Shown here: positions 8,855 through 17,232 of the stretch, piece after piece
How positions within the stretch are numbered: position 1 is the first letter of the stretch
How the letters are laid out: the number at the start of each line of letters is the position of its first letter
DNA from: a candidate division FCPU426 bacterium
GTDB lineage: Bacteria > Oederibacteriota > Muellerivitia > Muellerivitales > Muellerivitaceae
DNA: 43,533 bases
Assembly (NCBI GenBank): GCA_030041545.1
Contig: JASHNQ010000065.1
Coordinates: 1 to 43,533, forward strand
Reading direction: 5' to 3'
Notes under the pieces: generated by a model
Told to the model about the DNA's origin: nothing
What the model saw: the letters and a program-made list of their open reading frames with translations, nothing else
Database searches by the model: none
Made by a program: the position numbers and the translations under genes

Positions 8855-9606
8855 AGGTGCGACTCTCCAGGGTCACCGGCTTAATCTCGTTTTTTTTCCT
8901 CAGCGCCGCCATAAGGTCTTGGGCCGCCGATATCCCTTTCCCGGCCATTCGTGTCGGAGTGGACCAGGCCAAAACCCCGCAGGACGTGGCCATGAGCCTC
9001 CAAATCCTGCTGGTGTTGACGGTGCTTTCGCTTGCGCCGGCCATCCTGATCATGATGACTTCTTTCACCCGTATCGTGATCATATTGTCTTTCTTGAGGC
9101 AGGGTTTGGGGACCCAACAGACCCCCCCCAACCAGGTTTTGGTGGGCCTGGCGCTTTTTCTGACCTTTTTTACCATGCAACCCACCTTTGAGCGGATCGA
9201 TAAAGAGGCCCTAATCCCCTACCTATCTGGAAAACTGGGCACCTCCGAGGCGTTCCAAAAGGCCCAGGATCCTTTGCGGGAGTTCATGTTCAAGCAGGTC
9301 CGGGAAAAAGACCTGGCCCTCTTCGTGGCTTTGTCCAAATCCAGCCGTCCCCGTACACCCGCGGATATCTCCACCTGGGTGCTCATTCCGGCTTTCGTGA
9401 TCGGGGAACTGAAGAAATCCTTTGAAATGGGGTTCATTATCTTTATCCCTTTCCTTATCGTCGACATGGTGACGGCCTCGGTGCTGATGTCCATGGGCAT
9501 GCTCATGCTGCCGCCCGTGCTCATTTCATTGCCGTTTAAAATTTTACTTTTCATCATGGTGGATGGTTGGAACCTGGTGGTCCGGTCCATCGCATTAAGT
9601 TTTTAA
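8851..9606 (+). CDS. fliP: Flagellar biosynthetic protein FliP
   Basis: FliP provides five subunits of the FliPQR export gate. It has 251 residues, a cleavable signal peptide (about 1-25, ending SWA) as is usual for FliP, and four hydrophobic helices. The family signature is easy to read: MMTSFTRIVIILSFLRQ (68-84), then QTPPNQVLVGLALFLTFF (about 90-107). The C-terminal part contains the MGMLMLPP motif. The ATG lies in an ATGA overlap with fliO, so translation is coupled. The following gap (9607-9720) has no gene. Confidence 0.97.
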   Translation: MKVRLSRVTGLISFFFLSAAIRSWAADIPFPAIRVGVDQAKTPQDVAMSLQILLVLTVLSLAPAILIMMTSFTRIVIILSFLRQGLGTQQTPPNQVLVGLALFLTFFTMQPTFERIDKEALIPYLSGKLGTSEAFQKAQDPLREFMFKQVREKDLALFVALSKSSRPRTPADISTWVLIPAFVIGELKKSFEMGFIIFIPFLIVDMVTASVLMSMGMLMLPPVLISLPFKILLFIMVDGWNLVVRSIALSF

Positions 9607-9720
9607 AAGGCGGGCTCCGGGTTTCAGGCGTCAGGTTTCAACAAAAGATGACTACCCGGTCTTAGGTCTTTGCTGACAGCTGATGCCCGATTCCCGACAC
9701 CTTCCGTTGAGGAGACGTTG
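9607..9720. other. Gap between fliP and fliQ with short direct repeats
   Basis: This 114-base stretch breaks an otherwise tight fliOPQR order. It contains GGTTTCA twice (9620-9626, 9634-9640) and GCTGA twice (9672-9676, 9679-9683). No promoter or terminator is convincing. It looks like decayed interspersed-repeat DNA, but that is inference. Confidence 0.4.
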
Positions 9721-9990
9721 ATGTCCGTTGAATTTGTCGCCGATTTGGCCAGCCGGGCCCTTTGGATCACCATTTTGGTATCGGGGCCCGTTTTGGGGCT
9801 TGGGCTCTTGGTGGGCGTGGCGGTTTCCATTTTCCAAGCCGTCACCCAAATCCAGGAGATGACGCTGACCTTCATTCCCAAGATCCTCGCCATCTTCGTG
9901 GCCTTCCTGGTTTTTGGAAAATGGATGATATTGATGCTTTTGAATTTCACCTCAAACCTTTGGATCAATTTGCCCAATTACGTGAAGTGA
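9721..9990 (+). CDS. fliQ: Flagellar biosynthetic protein FliQ
   Basis: FliQ wraps around the FliP/FliR cone of the export gate. It has 89 residues, the usual length, with two transmembrane helices (about 14-37 and 52-74). The typical features are a GPVLGLGLLVGVAVSIFQA first helix and a loop TQIQEMTLTFIPK that reads as the FliQ signature. The frame is open from 9670, but the ATG at 9721 is chosen: GAGGAGA at 9709-9715 precedes it and it gives the canonical N-terminus. Confidence 0.95.
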   Translation: MSVEFVADLASRALWITILVSGPVLGLGLLVGVAVSIFQAVTQIQEMTLTFIPKILAIFVAFLVFGKWMILMLLNFTSNLWINLPNYVK

Positions 9991-10020
9991 GGGGCGAAAG
10001 GATGGTTGGGAATTCTCTCC

Positions 10021-10053
10021 CCCATTTATTTTTTGAAGAAAATAAATGATGGG
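10021..10053. other. AT-rich hairpin between fliQ and fliR
   Basis: In the 163-base gap, ATTTATTTT (10024-10032) pairs perfectly with AAAATAAAT (10039-10047) around a 6-base loop. CCC (10021-10023) can extend to GGG (10051-10053) across a bulge. No T tract follows, so it is unlikely to be a classic terminator; it may be an mRNA processing or stability element. The rest of 9991-10153 shows nothing else recognisable apart from the fliR Shine-Dalgarno. Confidence 0.5.
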
Positions 10054-10153
10054 TGTGGGACTATACCGATCTCTCTAATTTTGGAAGATCGACATGGGCC
10101 GGAGGCTCAAAAACTAAAGAATTTTGTGATGGCGGTTTCAGAAAAGGATTCCT

Positions 10154-10939
10154 ATGCCGGCTAATCCATTCCAATTCGACCCCAAAGATGTGGTGGCTTT
10201 TGTACTGATCTTTATGAGGATCGCGGGAATCTTCCTGACGACGCCAGTTTTCTCCAGCGGCAATATACCGGCCATGGTGAAGGCGGCCTGGATCCTTTTG
10301 GTGACTTTTTTGCTTTTCCCAGTGGTGGATTTTAGGGGTTTGGCCCTGCCTGCCGCGGGGCTTCCGCTGGCCCTGGGCGTGGCACGGGAGCTTTTGATCG
10401 GTTTGTCCATCGGCTTGGGAGCGACGTTGATTTTCACCGGCATCCAATTGGCCGGCGAGATCGTGGACATGCAAATGGGGTTGGGCCTGGCTAATGTCAT
10501 CGACCCCACCACCAACACCCAGGCTTCGGTTATCAGCCAATATTATTACATGATCGCCATGCTGGTGTTCCTGGCGGTCAACGGCCACCATGTCCTTTTA
10601 ACGGGTGTGGCGGACAGTTTCAATTTGGTCCCATTGGGCCAAGCCCATTTCACCACGGCCTTGGATACGAAAATGATGGATCTCTTTTCCCAGGTATTTT
10701 TTATCGCCTTCCGCGTGGGGGCTCCCGTGATCGGGGCCCTCTTTATCACCAATATGGCCCTCGGGGTGGTGGCCCGTACCGTCCCCCAAATGAACGTTTT
10801 CATCGTAGGGATGCCGTTGAACCTGGCGGTGGGATTTCTCGTCACGGCCGTCTCCATGAGCTTCTTCGTGTTTATCTTGGAAGGACTGTTCCAGGGGATG
10901 TACCGGGATGTGGCCATTTTGATTCGGGCCATGCGTTAA
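10154..10939 (+). CDS. fliR: Flagellar biosynthetic protein FliR
   Basis: FliR is the single-copy subunit that completes the FliPQR export gate. The 261 residues form about six hydrophobic segments, with family features such as FMRIAGIFLTTPVFSS near the N-terminus and GLGLANVIDPTTNTQ in the middle. The C-terminal part (QMNVFIVGMPLNLAVG) is highly typical. AAAGGAT at 10143-10149 precedes the ATG by 4 bases. flhB follows after 60 bases; the two proteins contact each other in the assembled gate. Confidence 0.96.
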   Translation: MPANPFQFDPKDVVAFVLIFMRIAGIFLTTPVFSSGNIPAMVKAAWILLVTFLLFPVVDFRGLALPAAGLPLALGVARELLIGLSIGLGATLIFTGIQLAGEIVDMQMGLGLANVIDPTTNTQASVISQYYYMIAMLVFLAVNGHHVLLTGVADSFNLVPLGQAHFTTALDTKMMDLFSQVFFIAFRVGAPVIGALFITNMALGVVARTVPQMNVFIVGMPLNLAVGFLVTAVSMSFFVFILEGLFQGMYRDVAILIRAMR

Positions 10940-10999
10940 GAGCAAAACACGGTTTATAACTTGAACTAAGAATTTAAAACTTAGAACTGGAGTTGAGGG
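10940..10999. other. Short AT-rich gap before flhB with an ACTTA/TAAAACT motif
   Basis: The sequence AATTTAAAACTTAGAACT (10971-10988) resembles the 3' arm of the palindrome before fliM (6052-6074). It may be a fragment of the same repeat family. GGAG (10989-10992) serves the flhB GTG start. Confidence 0.4.
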
Positions 11000-12073
11000 G
11001 TGGCGGATCCGGCACGCAGTGAAAAAGCGACGCCCCGAAGGCGGTTAGAAGCCAGGGAAAGGGGCCAGGTGGCCCGTTCGGTCGAGGTCAACTCGGCTTT
11101 AGTCCTTTTGGCGGCCTTGACGGCTTTCCGTTTTGCCGGCCCTTACATCTTGGATTCGATCAACCAAACGGCGGTGTTCGCCTTTCAAAACATGAACGCG
11201 ACCTTCGGAATGGAGAACGTCTCCACCATGACGGTTTTTTACATGTGGCAGGTCTTCAAGATCATCGCCCCGGTCCTGGGAACCGTCCTGCTGGTGGGCC
11301 TGCTGGTTAATTACCTGCAGGTAGGCGTTTTGTTCACGGTGAAGCCCTTGGCACCCAAGTTCAACAACATCAATCCCATCAGCGGCTTCCAGAAGATTTT
11401 TTCCCGAAGGTCAGCCATCGAGTTTCTGAAGTCCCTCGTGAAACTTTTTTTTATCGGATGGATCGCCTATATCGGGGTCAGGGACGCCCTTCCCCAGTTG
11501 GTGCCGACCATGGACATGCCGGGAGTGGGGCCGCTGATATTTGTGGGACAATTGACCCTAAAAATCATTTATTGGATCATTTTCACCTTGGCGGCCTTGG
11601 CGTTTTTGGACTACCTCTACCAAAGGTGGGAGTATGAGGAAAGCCTGAAGATGACCAAGCAGGAAGTCCGTGATGAGCACAAGCAAACCGAGGGCGACCC
11701 CATGGTCAAGGCCCGGATCCGCCAAATCCAAAGGGAGTTGGCCCGGCGGCGCATGTTCGAGGCCATTCCCCGCGCGGACGTGGTCATCACCAACCCCGTC
11801 CACGTGGCCGTGGCCCTGGAATATAAACAGGGGATGAAGGCGCCCGTGGTTTTGGCCAAGGGGGAACGGGTGATCGCGGAGCGGATCAAGGAAACGGCCA
11901 AAAGACACAACATTCCCATTGTGGAAAATCCGCCCTTGGCCCGGGCTCTTTTGAAACAATGCCCGGTGGGAATGCCTATCCCTCCCGACCTTTTCGAGGC
12001 CGTGGCGGAAGTTTTGGCCTTCGTTTACCGGATGAACAAAAAAGTAAAGGGGATTTCTCCGGCTTTCCCCTAA
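11000..12073 (+). CDS. flhB: Flagellar export switch protein FlhB
   Basis: FlhB switches the exporter from rod/hook to filament substrates. It has 357 residues. The N-terminus (SEKATPRRRLEARERGQVARS) is typical, four transmembrane helices fill about 30-205, and the cytoplasmic domain carries the self-cleavage site. That site reads N265-P266-V267-H268, not the common NPTH. Asn and Pro, which are needed for cleavage, are kept. A Thr-to-Ala change at the third position slows cleavage in Salmonella, so the effect of Val is open. The start is GTG with GGAG 7 bases upstream. A second, shorter FlhB-like protein is encoded at 21096. Confidence 0.97.
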   Translation: MADPARSEKATPRRRLEARERGQVARSVEVNSALVLLAALTAFRFAGPYILDSINQTAVFAFQNMNATFGMENVSTMTVFYMWQVFKIIAPVLGTVLLVGLLVNYLQVGVLFTVKPLAPKFNNINPISGFQKIFSRRSAIEFLKSLVKLFFIGWIAYIGVRDALPQLVPTMDMPGVGPLIFVGQLTLKIIYWIIFTLAALAFLDYLYQRWEYEESLKMTKQEVRDEHKQTEGDPMVKARIRQIQRELARRRMFEAIPRADVVITNPVHVAVALEYKQGMKAPVVLAKGERVIAERIKETAKRHNIPIVENPPLARALLKQCPVGMPIPPDLFEAVAEVLAFVYRMNKKVKGISPAFP

Positions 12074-12074
12074 A

Positions 12075-12089
12075 GGCGGGCAGGCCGCC
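12075..12089. other. Small GC hairpin after flhB
   Basis: GGCGG (12075-12079) pairs with CCGCC (12085-12089) around GCAGG, two bases after the flhB stop. No T tract follows. It may slow 3' decay or weakly attenuate transcription. Confidence 0.35.
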
Positions 12090-12120
12090 CACTAAGGACG
12101 TTTAAAGCGGCAAAGTTGGG

Positions 12121-12148
12121 TGAACAATTAAGGAAATAGGGATACAAT
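12121..12148 (+). promoter_or_regulatory. Possible housekeeping promoter before flhA
   Basis: A -10-like TACAAT (12143-12148; 5 of 6 to TATAAT) is preceded after 16 bases by TGAACA (12121-12126; 4 of 6 to TTGACA). It lies in the 118-base gap between flhB and flhA, about 43 bases before the flhA ATG. It could start a flhA-flhF-flhG-fliA unit. The -35 match is modest. Confidence 0.45.
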
Positions 12149-12191
12149 ACAGGTCCGTCCGGCTACGCGGCGGAATCGCTCCGAGGAAATT

Positions 12192-14276
12192 ATGGCTGAA
12201 GCCACAACCCTAAGCACCATCCAGAAAAACAGCGATTTGTTCGTCGCCTTCGCGGTGATTTTGGTCGTGCTTATGCTCATCATACCCCTGCCGTCCGTGT
12301 TCCTGGACATCCTTATCTCCTTCAACATCACTATGGCCTTGGTGGTAGCTTTGATCACCATGTACACGCTGGAGCCCCTTCATTTTTCGATCTTTCCAAC
12401 CCTACTTCTGATTACCACCATTTTCCGGCTTGCCTTGAACATCTCCGCCACCCGGCTGATCCTGCTCCACGGCAACACCGGGCCTTCGGCCGCGGGGCGG
12501 GTAATTGAGACCGTGGGAAGCTTCGTTGTGGGAGGGAATTACTGGGTCGGTTTCGTCATTTTCCTCATCCTCATTATCGTTCAATTCGTGGTCATCACCA
12601 GCGGCGCCCAGCGCGTGGCGGAGGTGGCGGCACGGTTCACCTTGGACGCCATGCCGGGTAAACAAATGGCCATCGACGCCGACCTGAATTCCGGTCTCAT
12701 CACCGACGACCAAGCCCGTAAGCGGCGCAAGGACATCGAAAAGGAAGCGGATTTTTATGGCGCGATGGACGGCGCCAGCAAATTTGTCCGCGGGGACGCC
12801 ATTGCGGCCATCATCATCGTGGTGATCAATATCCTCGGCGGCTTTGCCGTAGGGCTCTTGAGCGGCGGCATGACCCTGCTGGAGGTCCTTCAACGCTACA
12901 CGCTTTTAACCATCGGCGACGGTCTGGCCACCCAGATCCCGGCGCTCCTTCTTTCCTTCGCCACCGGCGTGGTGGTGACCCGGGCCGCTTCGGACAGCAA
13001 CCTGGGAACGGACTTGGTCAAGCAAATCATGTCCCAACCCCGGGCCCTTTGGATCGCCTCGGCGGTCCTGCTATTCGCGGGAATCATTCCGGGACTGCCC
13101 CACCTAGCCTTCATCCTTGTCGCCCTCATGACGGGGGGGTTCGCGTATTTCGTCCAAAGGACCTTGCGTGAGGAAATCGAAGCCGCCGAAAAGCCCGCCG
13201 CGCCGCCGGGCGCCGAGAAGAAGAAGGAGCCGGAAAACGTCACCTCGCTCTTGCAGGTGGATCATTTGGAAGTGGAGATCGGCTACAGCCTGATTCCCCT
13301 TGTGGACGAGGACCAGCATGGCGACCTGTTGGAACGAATCACGGGCATCCGCCGCCAGATGGCCAGCGACCTGGGGCTGGTGGTCCCGCCCATCCGCATC
13401 CGGGACAACATGCAGTTGCAGCCCGCGGAATACGTCATTAAAATAAAGGGCGTGGAAGTCTCCCGGTGGAAGATCATGCCGGGCCACCTCTTGGCCATGT
13501 CCACCGGGCCCAAGCTTCCCGTCTTGAAGGGCATTGAAACCAAGGAACCCACCTTCAACCTGACCGCCTATTGGATCACCGACGAGGAAAGAGGCATGGC
13601 CGAACAGGCGGGATATTCGGTGGTGGACGCCTCCACGGTCATCGCCACCCACTTAACCGAAATTATCCGCAACCACGCCCACGAATTTTTGACGCGCCAA
13701 AATGTATCCAAGCTGCTAGACACGGTGAAAAAGGAATCCCCTGCGGTGGTGGACGAACTGGTGCCGTCCCAAATTTCCGTCGGGGACCTGCAAAAAATCC
13801 TCCAAAACCTCCTGAAAGAGCACCTTCCCATCCGGGATCTTGAAAGTATTTTGGAGGCGGTGGCCGACCACGCGCGTGAAACCAAGGACATCCAGGTTTT
13901 GACTGAATACGCGCGCCGGGGCTTGGCCCGTTCCATTACCAAGGCGCACCAAGCCGCTGACGGCAAGGTTTACGCCTTGACGCTCGATCCCCGTTTTGAG
14001 AAGAAAGTCATGGACTCCGTACAGGCCGCCGAAAGCGGCGCCGCGACCGCGCTGGATCCCACATTGCTCCAAAAGATGTTCCGCAGCCTCTCCCAGGGCA
14101 TCGATAAAATGGCCGGCGCCAGCCGCCAGCCCTTGGTGCTTTGCTCGCCCAATGCGCGGCCCTATTTCAAGAAACTCGTGGAACGGTTCATCCCCCATTT
14201 GGCGGTGATATCCTTCAGTGAACTCCTGCCGAGGACGGAAATCCAGTCCGTCGGCGTGATTGAGGCCGGGGAATGA
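12192..14276 (+). CDS. flhA: Flagellar export gate protein FlhA
   Basis: FlhA forms the nonameric export ring that uses the proton gradient and docks chaperone-substrate complexes. It has 694 residues, as expected. The N-terminal half (about 15-330) holds eight transmembrane helices and the FHIPEP-family signature, including RLILLHG (88-94) and MPGKQMAIDADL (154-165). The cytoplasmic half (about 350-694) is the typical four-subdomain region. GAGGAAA precedes the ATG by 3 bases. The stop overlaps flhF (ATGA). The gap upstream contains a possible promoter. Confidence 0.98.
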   Translation: MAEATTLSTIQKNSDLFVAFAVILVVLMLIIPLPSVFLDILISFNITMALVVALITMYTLEPLHFSIFPTLLLITTIFRLALNISATRLILLHGNTGPSAAGRVIETVGSFVVGGNYWVGFVIFLILIIVQFVVITSGAQRVAEVAARFTLDAMPGKQMAIDADLNSGLITDDQARKRRKDIEKEADFYGAMDGASKFVRGDAIAAIIIVVINILGGFAVGLLSGGMTLLEVLQRYTLLTIGDGLATQIPALLLSFATGVVVTRAASDSNLGTDLVKQIMSQPRALWIASAVLLFAGIIPGLPHLAFILVALMTGGFAYFVQRTLREEIEAAEKPAAPPGAEKKKEPENVTSLLQVDHLEVEIGYSLIPLVDEDQHGDLLERITGIRRQMASDLGLVVPPIRIRDNMQLQPAEYVIKIKGVEVSRWKIMPGHLLAMSTGPKLPVLKGIETKEPTFNLTAYWITDEERGMAEQAGYSVVDASTVIATHLTEIIRNHAHEFLTRQNVSKLLDTVKKESPAVVDELVPSQISVGDLQKILQNLLKEHLPIRDLESILEAVADHARETKDIQVLTEYARRGLARSITKAHQAADGKVYALTLDPRFEKKVMDSVQAAESGAATALDPTLLQKMFRSLSQGIDKMAGASRQPLVLCSPNARPYFKKLVERFIPHLAVISFSELLPRTEIQSVGVIEAGE

Positions 14277-15481
14277 GGATCAAACGATACGAAGCCCCCA
14301 CCATCCAGGAAGCCTTGATGAAGGTGAAGAAGGACTTGGGGCCGGAGGCGGTTATTCTGTATACCAAGACTTTCCGCAAAGGAGGGGTACTCGGCTTTTT
14401 TGGCCGCCCCATGGCGGAAATTACGGCCGGCGTGGACTTGAATCTCATGGACGATTTGGCCAAACGGAAGTCCGCTTCCGTGCCTCCCCCGGCCGCCGTG
14501 GGTTCTTCCGAATCTCCCTTGGCCAAAGCCGCCGCCACGGCGACTCTCACCCTCGTCCCGCCTCCCCCGACGGGCTCCTTGGACCCAGCCCGTGCTAAAG
14601 TCAAGGCGCTCCAGCGCGAATTGAATGAAATGAAAACATCCAGCCTAGCCACGGTTTTAAGGGATTTGAACCCTGCTGAAACTTCCGTGATCCTGTCCGA
14701 GGGGTTCAACAAAATGAGGAAAAAAATGGCCCGCCAGGAAGTCGAGGATTTCCTCATTCAAAGGATCATCAAAGGCATGATCGCCGAAAAGGTCGACCCG
14801 GAGAAAAATGAGGAATTGTCCGCCTGGCTCAAGCGTTTCGTGGCCGGAACGATCAAGTTCGCCCCTCCGGCTGCCGCAGTTCATTTCCAGAAAGTAGTTG
14901 CCTTCGTGGGACCCACGGGTGTGGGCAAGACCACGACCTTAGCCAAGCTGGCCGCCCGATACAGCCTGATGGAACGCAGGAAGGTGGCCATGGTGACGGC
15001 CGACACCTACCGGATCGCGGCCACCGAACAGCTGAAGACCTACGGCCGAATCATGGGCATTCCCGTGGAAGTGGCGGATTCGGCGGAGGACATCACCGGC
15101 ATCCTGGCCAAATATAAGAATATGGATTTGATACTGGTGGATACAGCCGGCCGCAGCCCCTCCAATGAGGAGCAATTGGAGGAACTGAAGCGTTTTATCG
15201 CCAAGAGCCAGCCCGACGAAATCCACCTCGTTTTGTCCGCGACGACCAAATACTACGATATGATCCGTATCATCGAGCGCTTCGGAGCCGCGGTGCCCAT
15301 CAACCGCATGATCTTCACCAAATTAGACGAAACGCGCTTCTATGGGGCCTTCCTCAACTTGATGAACAACTTCCAGATTCCACTTTCATATTATTCTACG
15401 GGGCAAAACGTGCCCGACGACCTGGAAATACCGGAAACCCATTCCTTGGCCGATCGCATCACGAGGGCGCTTTTAAGCTAG
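14273..15481 (+). CDS. flhF: Flagellar placement GTPase FlhF
   Basis: FlhF is an SRP-type GTPase that sets flagellar position, usually at the pole. It has 402 residues. A variable basic and Pro/Ala-rich N-terminal region (about 1-115) is followed by a helical N domain and the GTPase domain with GPTGVGKT (213-220), DTAGR (290-294) and TKLDE (349-353). It overlaps flhA by 4 bases. flhG follows after 9 bases. The N-terminus (MRIKRYEAPTIQEAL) is the standard FlhF beginning. Confidence 0.96.
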   Translation: MRIKRYEAPTIQEALMKVKKDLGPEAVILYTKTFRKGGVLGFFGRPMAEITAGVDLNLMDDLAKRKSASVPPPAAVGSSESPLAKAAATATLTLVPPPPTGSLDPARAKVKALQRELNEMKTSSLATVLRDLNPAETSVILSEGFNKMRKKMARQEVEDFLIQRIIKGMIAEKVDPEKNEELSAWLKRFVAGTIKFAPPAAAVHFQKVVAFVGPTGVGKTTTLAKLAARYSLMERRKVAMVTADTYRIAATEQLKTYGRIMGIPVEVADSAEDITGILAKYKNMDLILVDTAGRSPSNEEQLEELKRFIAKSQPDEIHLVLSATTKYYDMIRIIERFGAAVPINRMIFTKLDETRFYGAFLNLMNNFQIPLSYYSTGQNVPDDLEIPETHSLADRITRALLS

Positions 15482-15490
15482 GGGGACGCC

Positions 15491-16387
15491 GTGCAGGATC
15501 AAGCCGAAAAACTGCGAGAGATGATGGAACGGATGGGAGCGCCAGCGGCTTTGGAAAAGCCGACAGGCCCTTCTTCGTGCCGGCTTATCGCGGTGACCAG
15601 CGGCAAGGGCGGGGTTGGAAAAACCAATATTTCGGTCAATTTGGCTCTGGCATTGGCCCATAAAGGCAAGAACGTCCTTTTGTTTGACGCGGACATGGGC
15701 TTGGCCAATGTGGATGTAATGCTCGGGCTTATCCCCCAGTACACGTTGTTAAACGTCCTGAACGGCCAGAAAAGGCTTTCCGAGATCGTCACCGAGGGGC
15801 CGGGGGGAATCAAGATCGTGGCTTCGGGATCTGGCGGCGTGCAGGAACTGGCGGATTTAAATGAATCCCAACGCGCTAAATTTTTGGATGCCCTTATGGA
15901 ACTCCAACACCAGGCCGAAGTCATCCTCATCGACACCGGAGCCGGGTTGCACCGCAACGTGCTGGCCTTTGCGCTGGCCGCGGAGGAAGTAGTGGTGGTC
16001 ACCACCCCCGAGCCTACGGCCTTAATGGACGCCTACGGCATGATCAAGATACTGCACCGTGAAAGACGCGACCCCCAAATCCATGTAGTGGTCAACATGG
16101 CCTCAAGCCCCTCGGAAGCCGACGAGGCCGGCCAGAAATTGGTGGTCTTGGCCAAACGATTTTTGGACTTGAAGGTGGAGTACTTGGGCTTCCTTTTGCG
16201 GGATCCGGGAATGGTGCGGGCGGTGAAGGAACAAAAACCGGTTATGCTCTCCTCTCCCATGAGCCCTTCGGCCTTGAGCCTGGCCCGCTTGGCGGACGGC
16301 CTTTTGTCCGGAAAGTCCGGAGCGGTGGACGGCAATCTATTTCAGTTTTTTAAGAAGGTCACACAAATTTTCGTCGGGAAGGACTGA
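15491..16387 (+). CDS. flhG: MinD/ParA-type ATPase FlhG, flagellar number regulator
   Basis: FlhG limits flagellar number and stimulates the FlhF GTPase. It has 298 residues. The N-terminal peptide D3-Q-A-E-K-L-R9 is the DQAxxLR motif known to activate FlhF. The deviant Walker A is SGKGGVGKT (37-45), followed by the FDADMGLANVD block (65-75). A C-terminal amphipathic helix for membrane binding is expected near 270-298; the sequence ends in FFKKVTQIF. The start is GTG, two bases after a short G-rich stretch behind the flhF stop. It overlaps the PilZ gene by one base. Confidence 0.95.
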   Translation: MQDQAEKLREMMERMGAPAALEKPTGPSSCRLIAVTSGKGGVGKTNISVNLALALAHKGKNVLLFDADMGLANVDVMLGLIPQYTLLNVLNGQKRLSEIVTEGPGGIKIVASGSGGVQELADLNESQRAKFLDALMELQHQAEVILIDTGAGLHRNVLAFALAAEEVVVVTTPEPTALMDAYGMIKILHRERRDPQIHVVVNMASSPSEADEAGQKLVVLAKRFLDLKVEYLGFLLRDPGMVRAVKEQKPVMLSSPMSPSALSLARLADGLLSGKSGAVDGNLFQFFKKVTQIFVGKD

Positions 16388-16779
16388 TGGCGGAATCCAA
16401 GAAGATTCAAAACAGGCGTTTTGTCCGGCTGGACGTGGTGCTGCCGGTGAAATACCGCAAGTATACGGGCAATCCCGTCTTTCACGAATTTTTCAATGTG
16501 GGGCGGACCAATGATCTTTCCGTCGGCGGAATTAAAATGGCCGTCAGCACGCCCATCCCTGCCGGAACCAAGTTGGATATGGAAATCGAATTGGGGGAAG
16601 AGGTTAGGCCCTATGTCGTTGGAAAGGTTTTGGACGGCGAGGACAGAGTGATGGACGGTATTCCACGACGAGTCGAAAAGGTGAGTTTCATAGAAGTGGA
16701 TTCGGAGGCCCAGGATATGATGATGAAGTTTATTTTCGATCACCAGCGCAAGGAAGTGCGCAAAGATAAAAAGAAGTAA
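16387..16779 (+). CDS. PilZ-domain protein, probable c-di-GMP receptor
   Basis: This 130-residue protein has both parts of the PilZ c-di-GMP-binding signature: R10xxxR14 and D43-x-S45-x-x-G48. The rest fits a single PilZ beta-barrel with a C-terminal helix and a Lys/Arg-rich tail. It is too short to be a YcgR-type motor brake with an extra N-terminal domain. Its start overlaps the flhG stop by one base, so it is translated with the flagellar placement genes. A role in c-di-GMP control of motility is inferred from that context; the direct partner is unknown. Confidence 0.88.
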   Translation: MAESKKIQNRRFVRLDVVLPVKYRKYTGNPVFHEFFNVGRTNDLSVGGIKMAVSTPIPAGTKLDMEIELGEEVRPYVVGKVLDGEDRVMDGIPRRVEKVSFIEVDSEAQDMMMKFIFDHQRKEVRKDKKK

Positions 16780-16791
16780 CGGGGGAAAAGG

Positions 16792-17223
16792 ATGGCAAAG
16801 CGAGTGAAAGACCGGATGTATTACGAAATCACGAGGGAAAAACCCTTTGGCCATTTCCAAACATTGATGGTGGGAGGAGCGGCGGGATCGATGGCGGGCT
16901 TCCTTATCGCGTCCCTGGTGGGGGCTTGTTCCGGCTTAGACATGGACACGATCGTTTTGGCCTTTTTGGTGGCCAGTTTCCTGGGTTTCTTTTTCGGCGG
17001 GATTTTTACTTGGATTGCCCTCCGCTATTTTGGGAAATGGGTTTCGGAAACCTCCTTGCCTGGCGCCCCGGGGGCTCCCGAGATACCGGCTGAAGCTTCC
17101 GAACAGGGCCTGGAGGCCGTGGAGGGGATTCCGGGTGAAACGGCTCCGGTTGACGAGGGTGATGAGGCCAAGGGAAAGTCGGTGGACTTTGTTTTTCCCG
17201 AACTTTCGCCCGACAAGCAATAG
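16792..17223 (+). CDS. Small membrane protein of unknown function in the flhF-fliA unit
   Basis: The 143-residue product has a basic N-terminus and two hydrophobic helices (about 25-45 and 52-80, with Gly-rich faces). A Pro/Glu/Ala-rich acidic linker (about 86-125) follows, then a short conserved-looking end reading SVDFVFPELSP. I do not recognise the family. G-rich sequence (GGGGG and AAAAGG) stands before the ATG, 12 bases after the PilZ gene, and the sigma-factor gene follows. It could be a membrane anchor or partner for the neighbouring regulators, but nothing in the sequence proves this. Confidence 0.75.
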   Translation: MAKRVKDRMYYEITREKPFGHFQTLMVGGAAGSMAGFLIASLVGACSGLDMDTIVLAFLVASFLGFFFGGIFTWIALRYFGKWVSETSLPGAPGAPEIPAEASEQGLEAVEGIPGETAPVDEGDEAKGKSVDFVFPELSPDKQ

Positions 17224-17232
17224 TTGGGTTAA

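Noticed and set aside
10065-10072. ACCGATCT before fliR as a sigma-28 -10 box
   Set aside because: The nearest TAAA (10043-10046) is 18 bases away instead of 15, and the box ends poorly.
8159-14276. Non-flagellar type III secretion apparatus
   Set aside because: fliO, flhF, flhG, mot, rod, ring and hook genes all accompany the export genes, so it is a flagellum.
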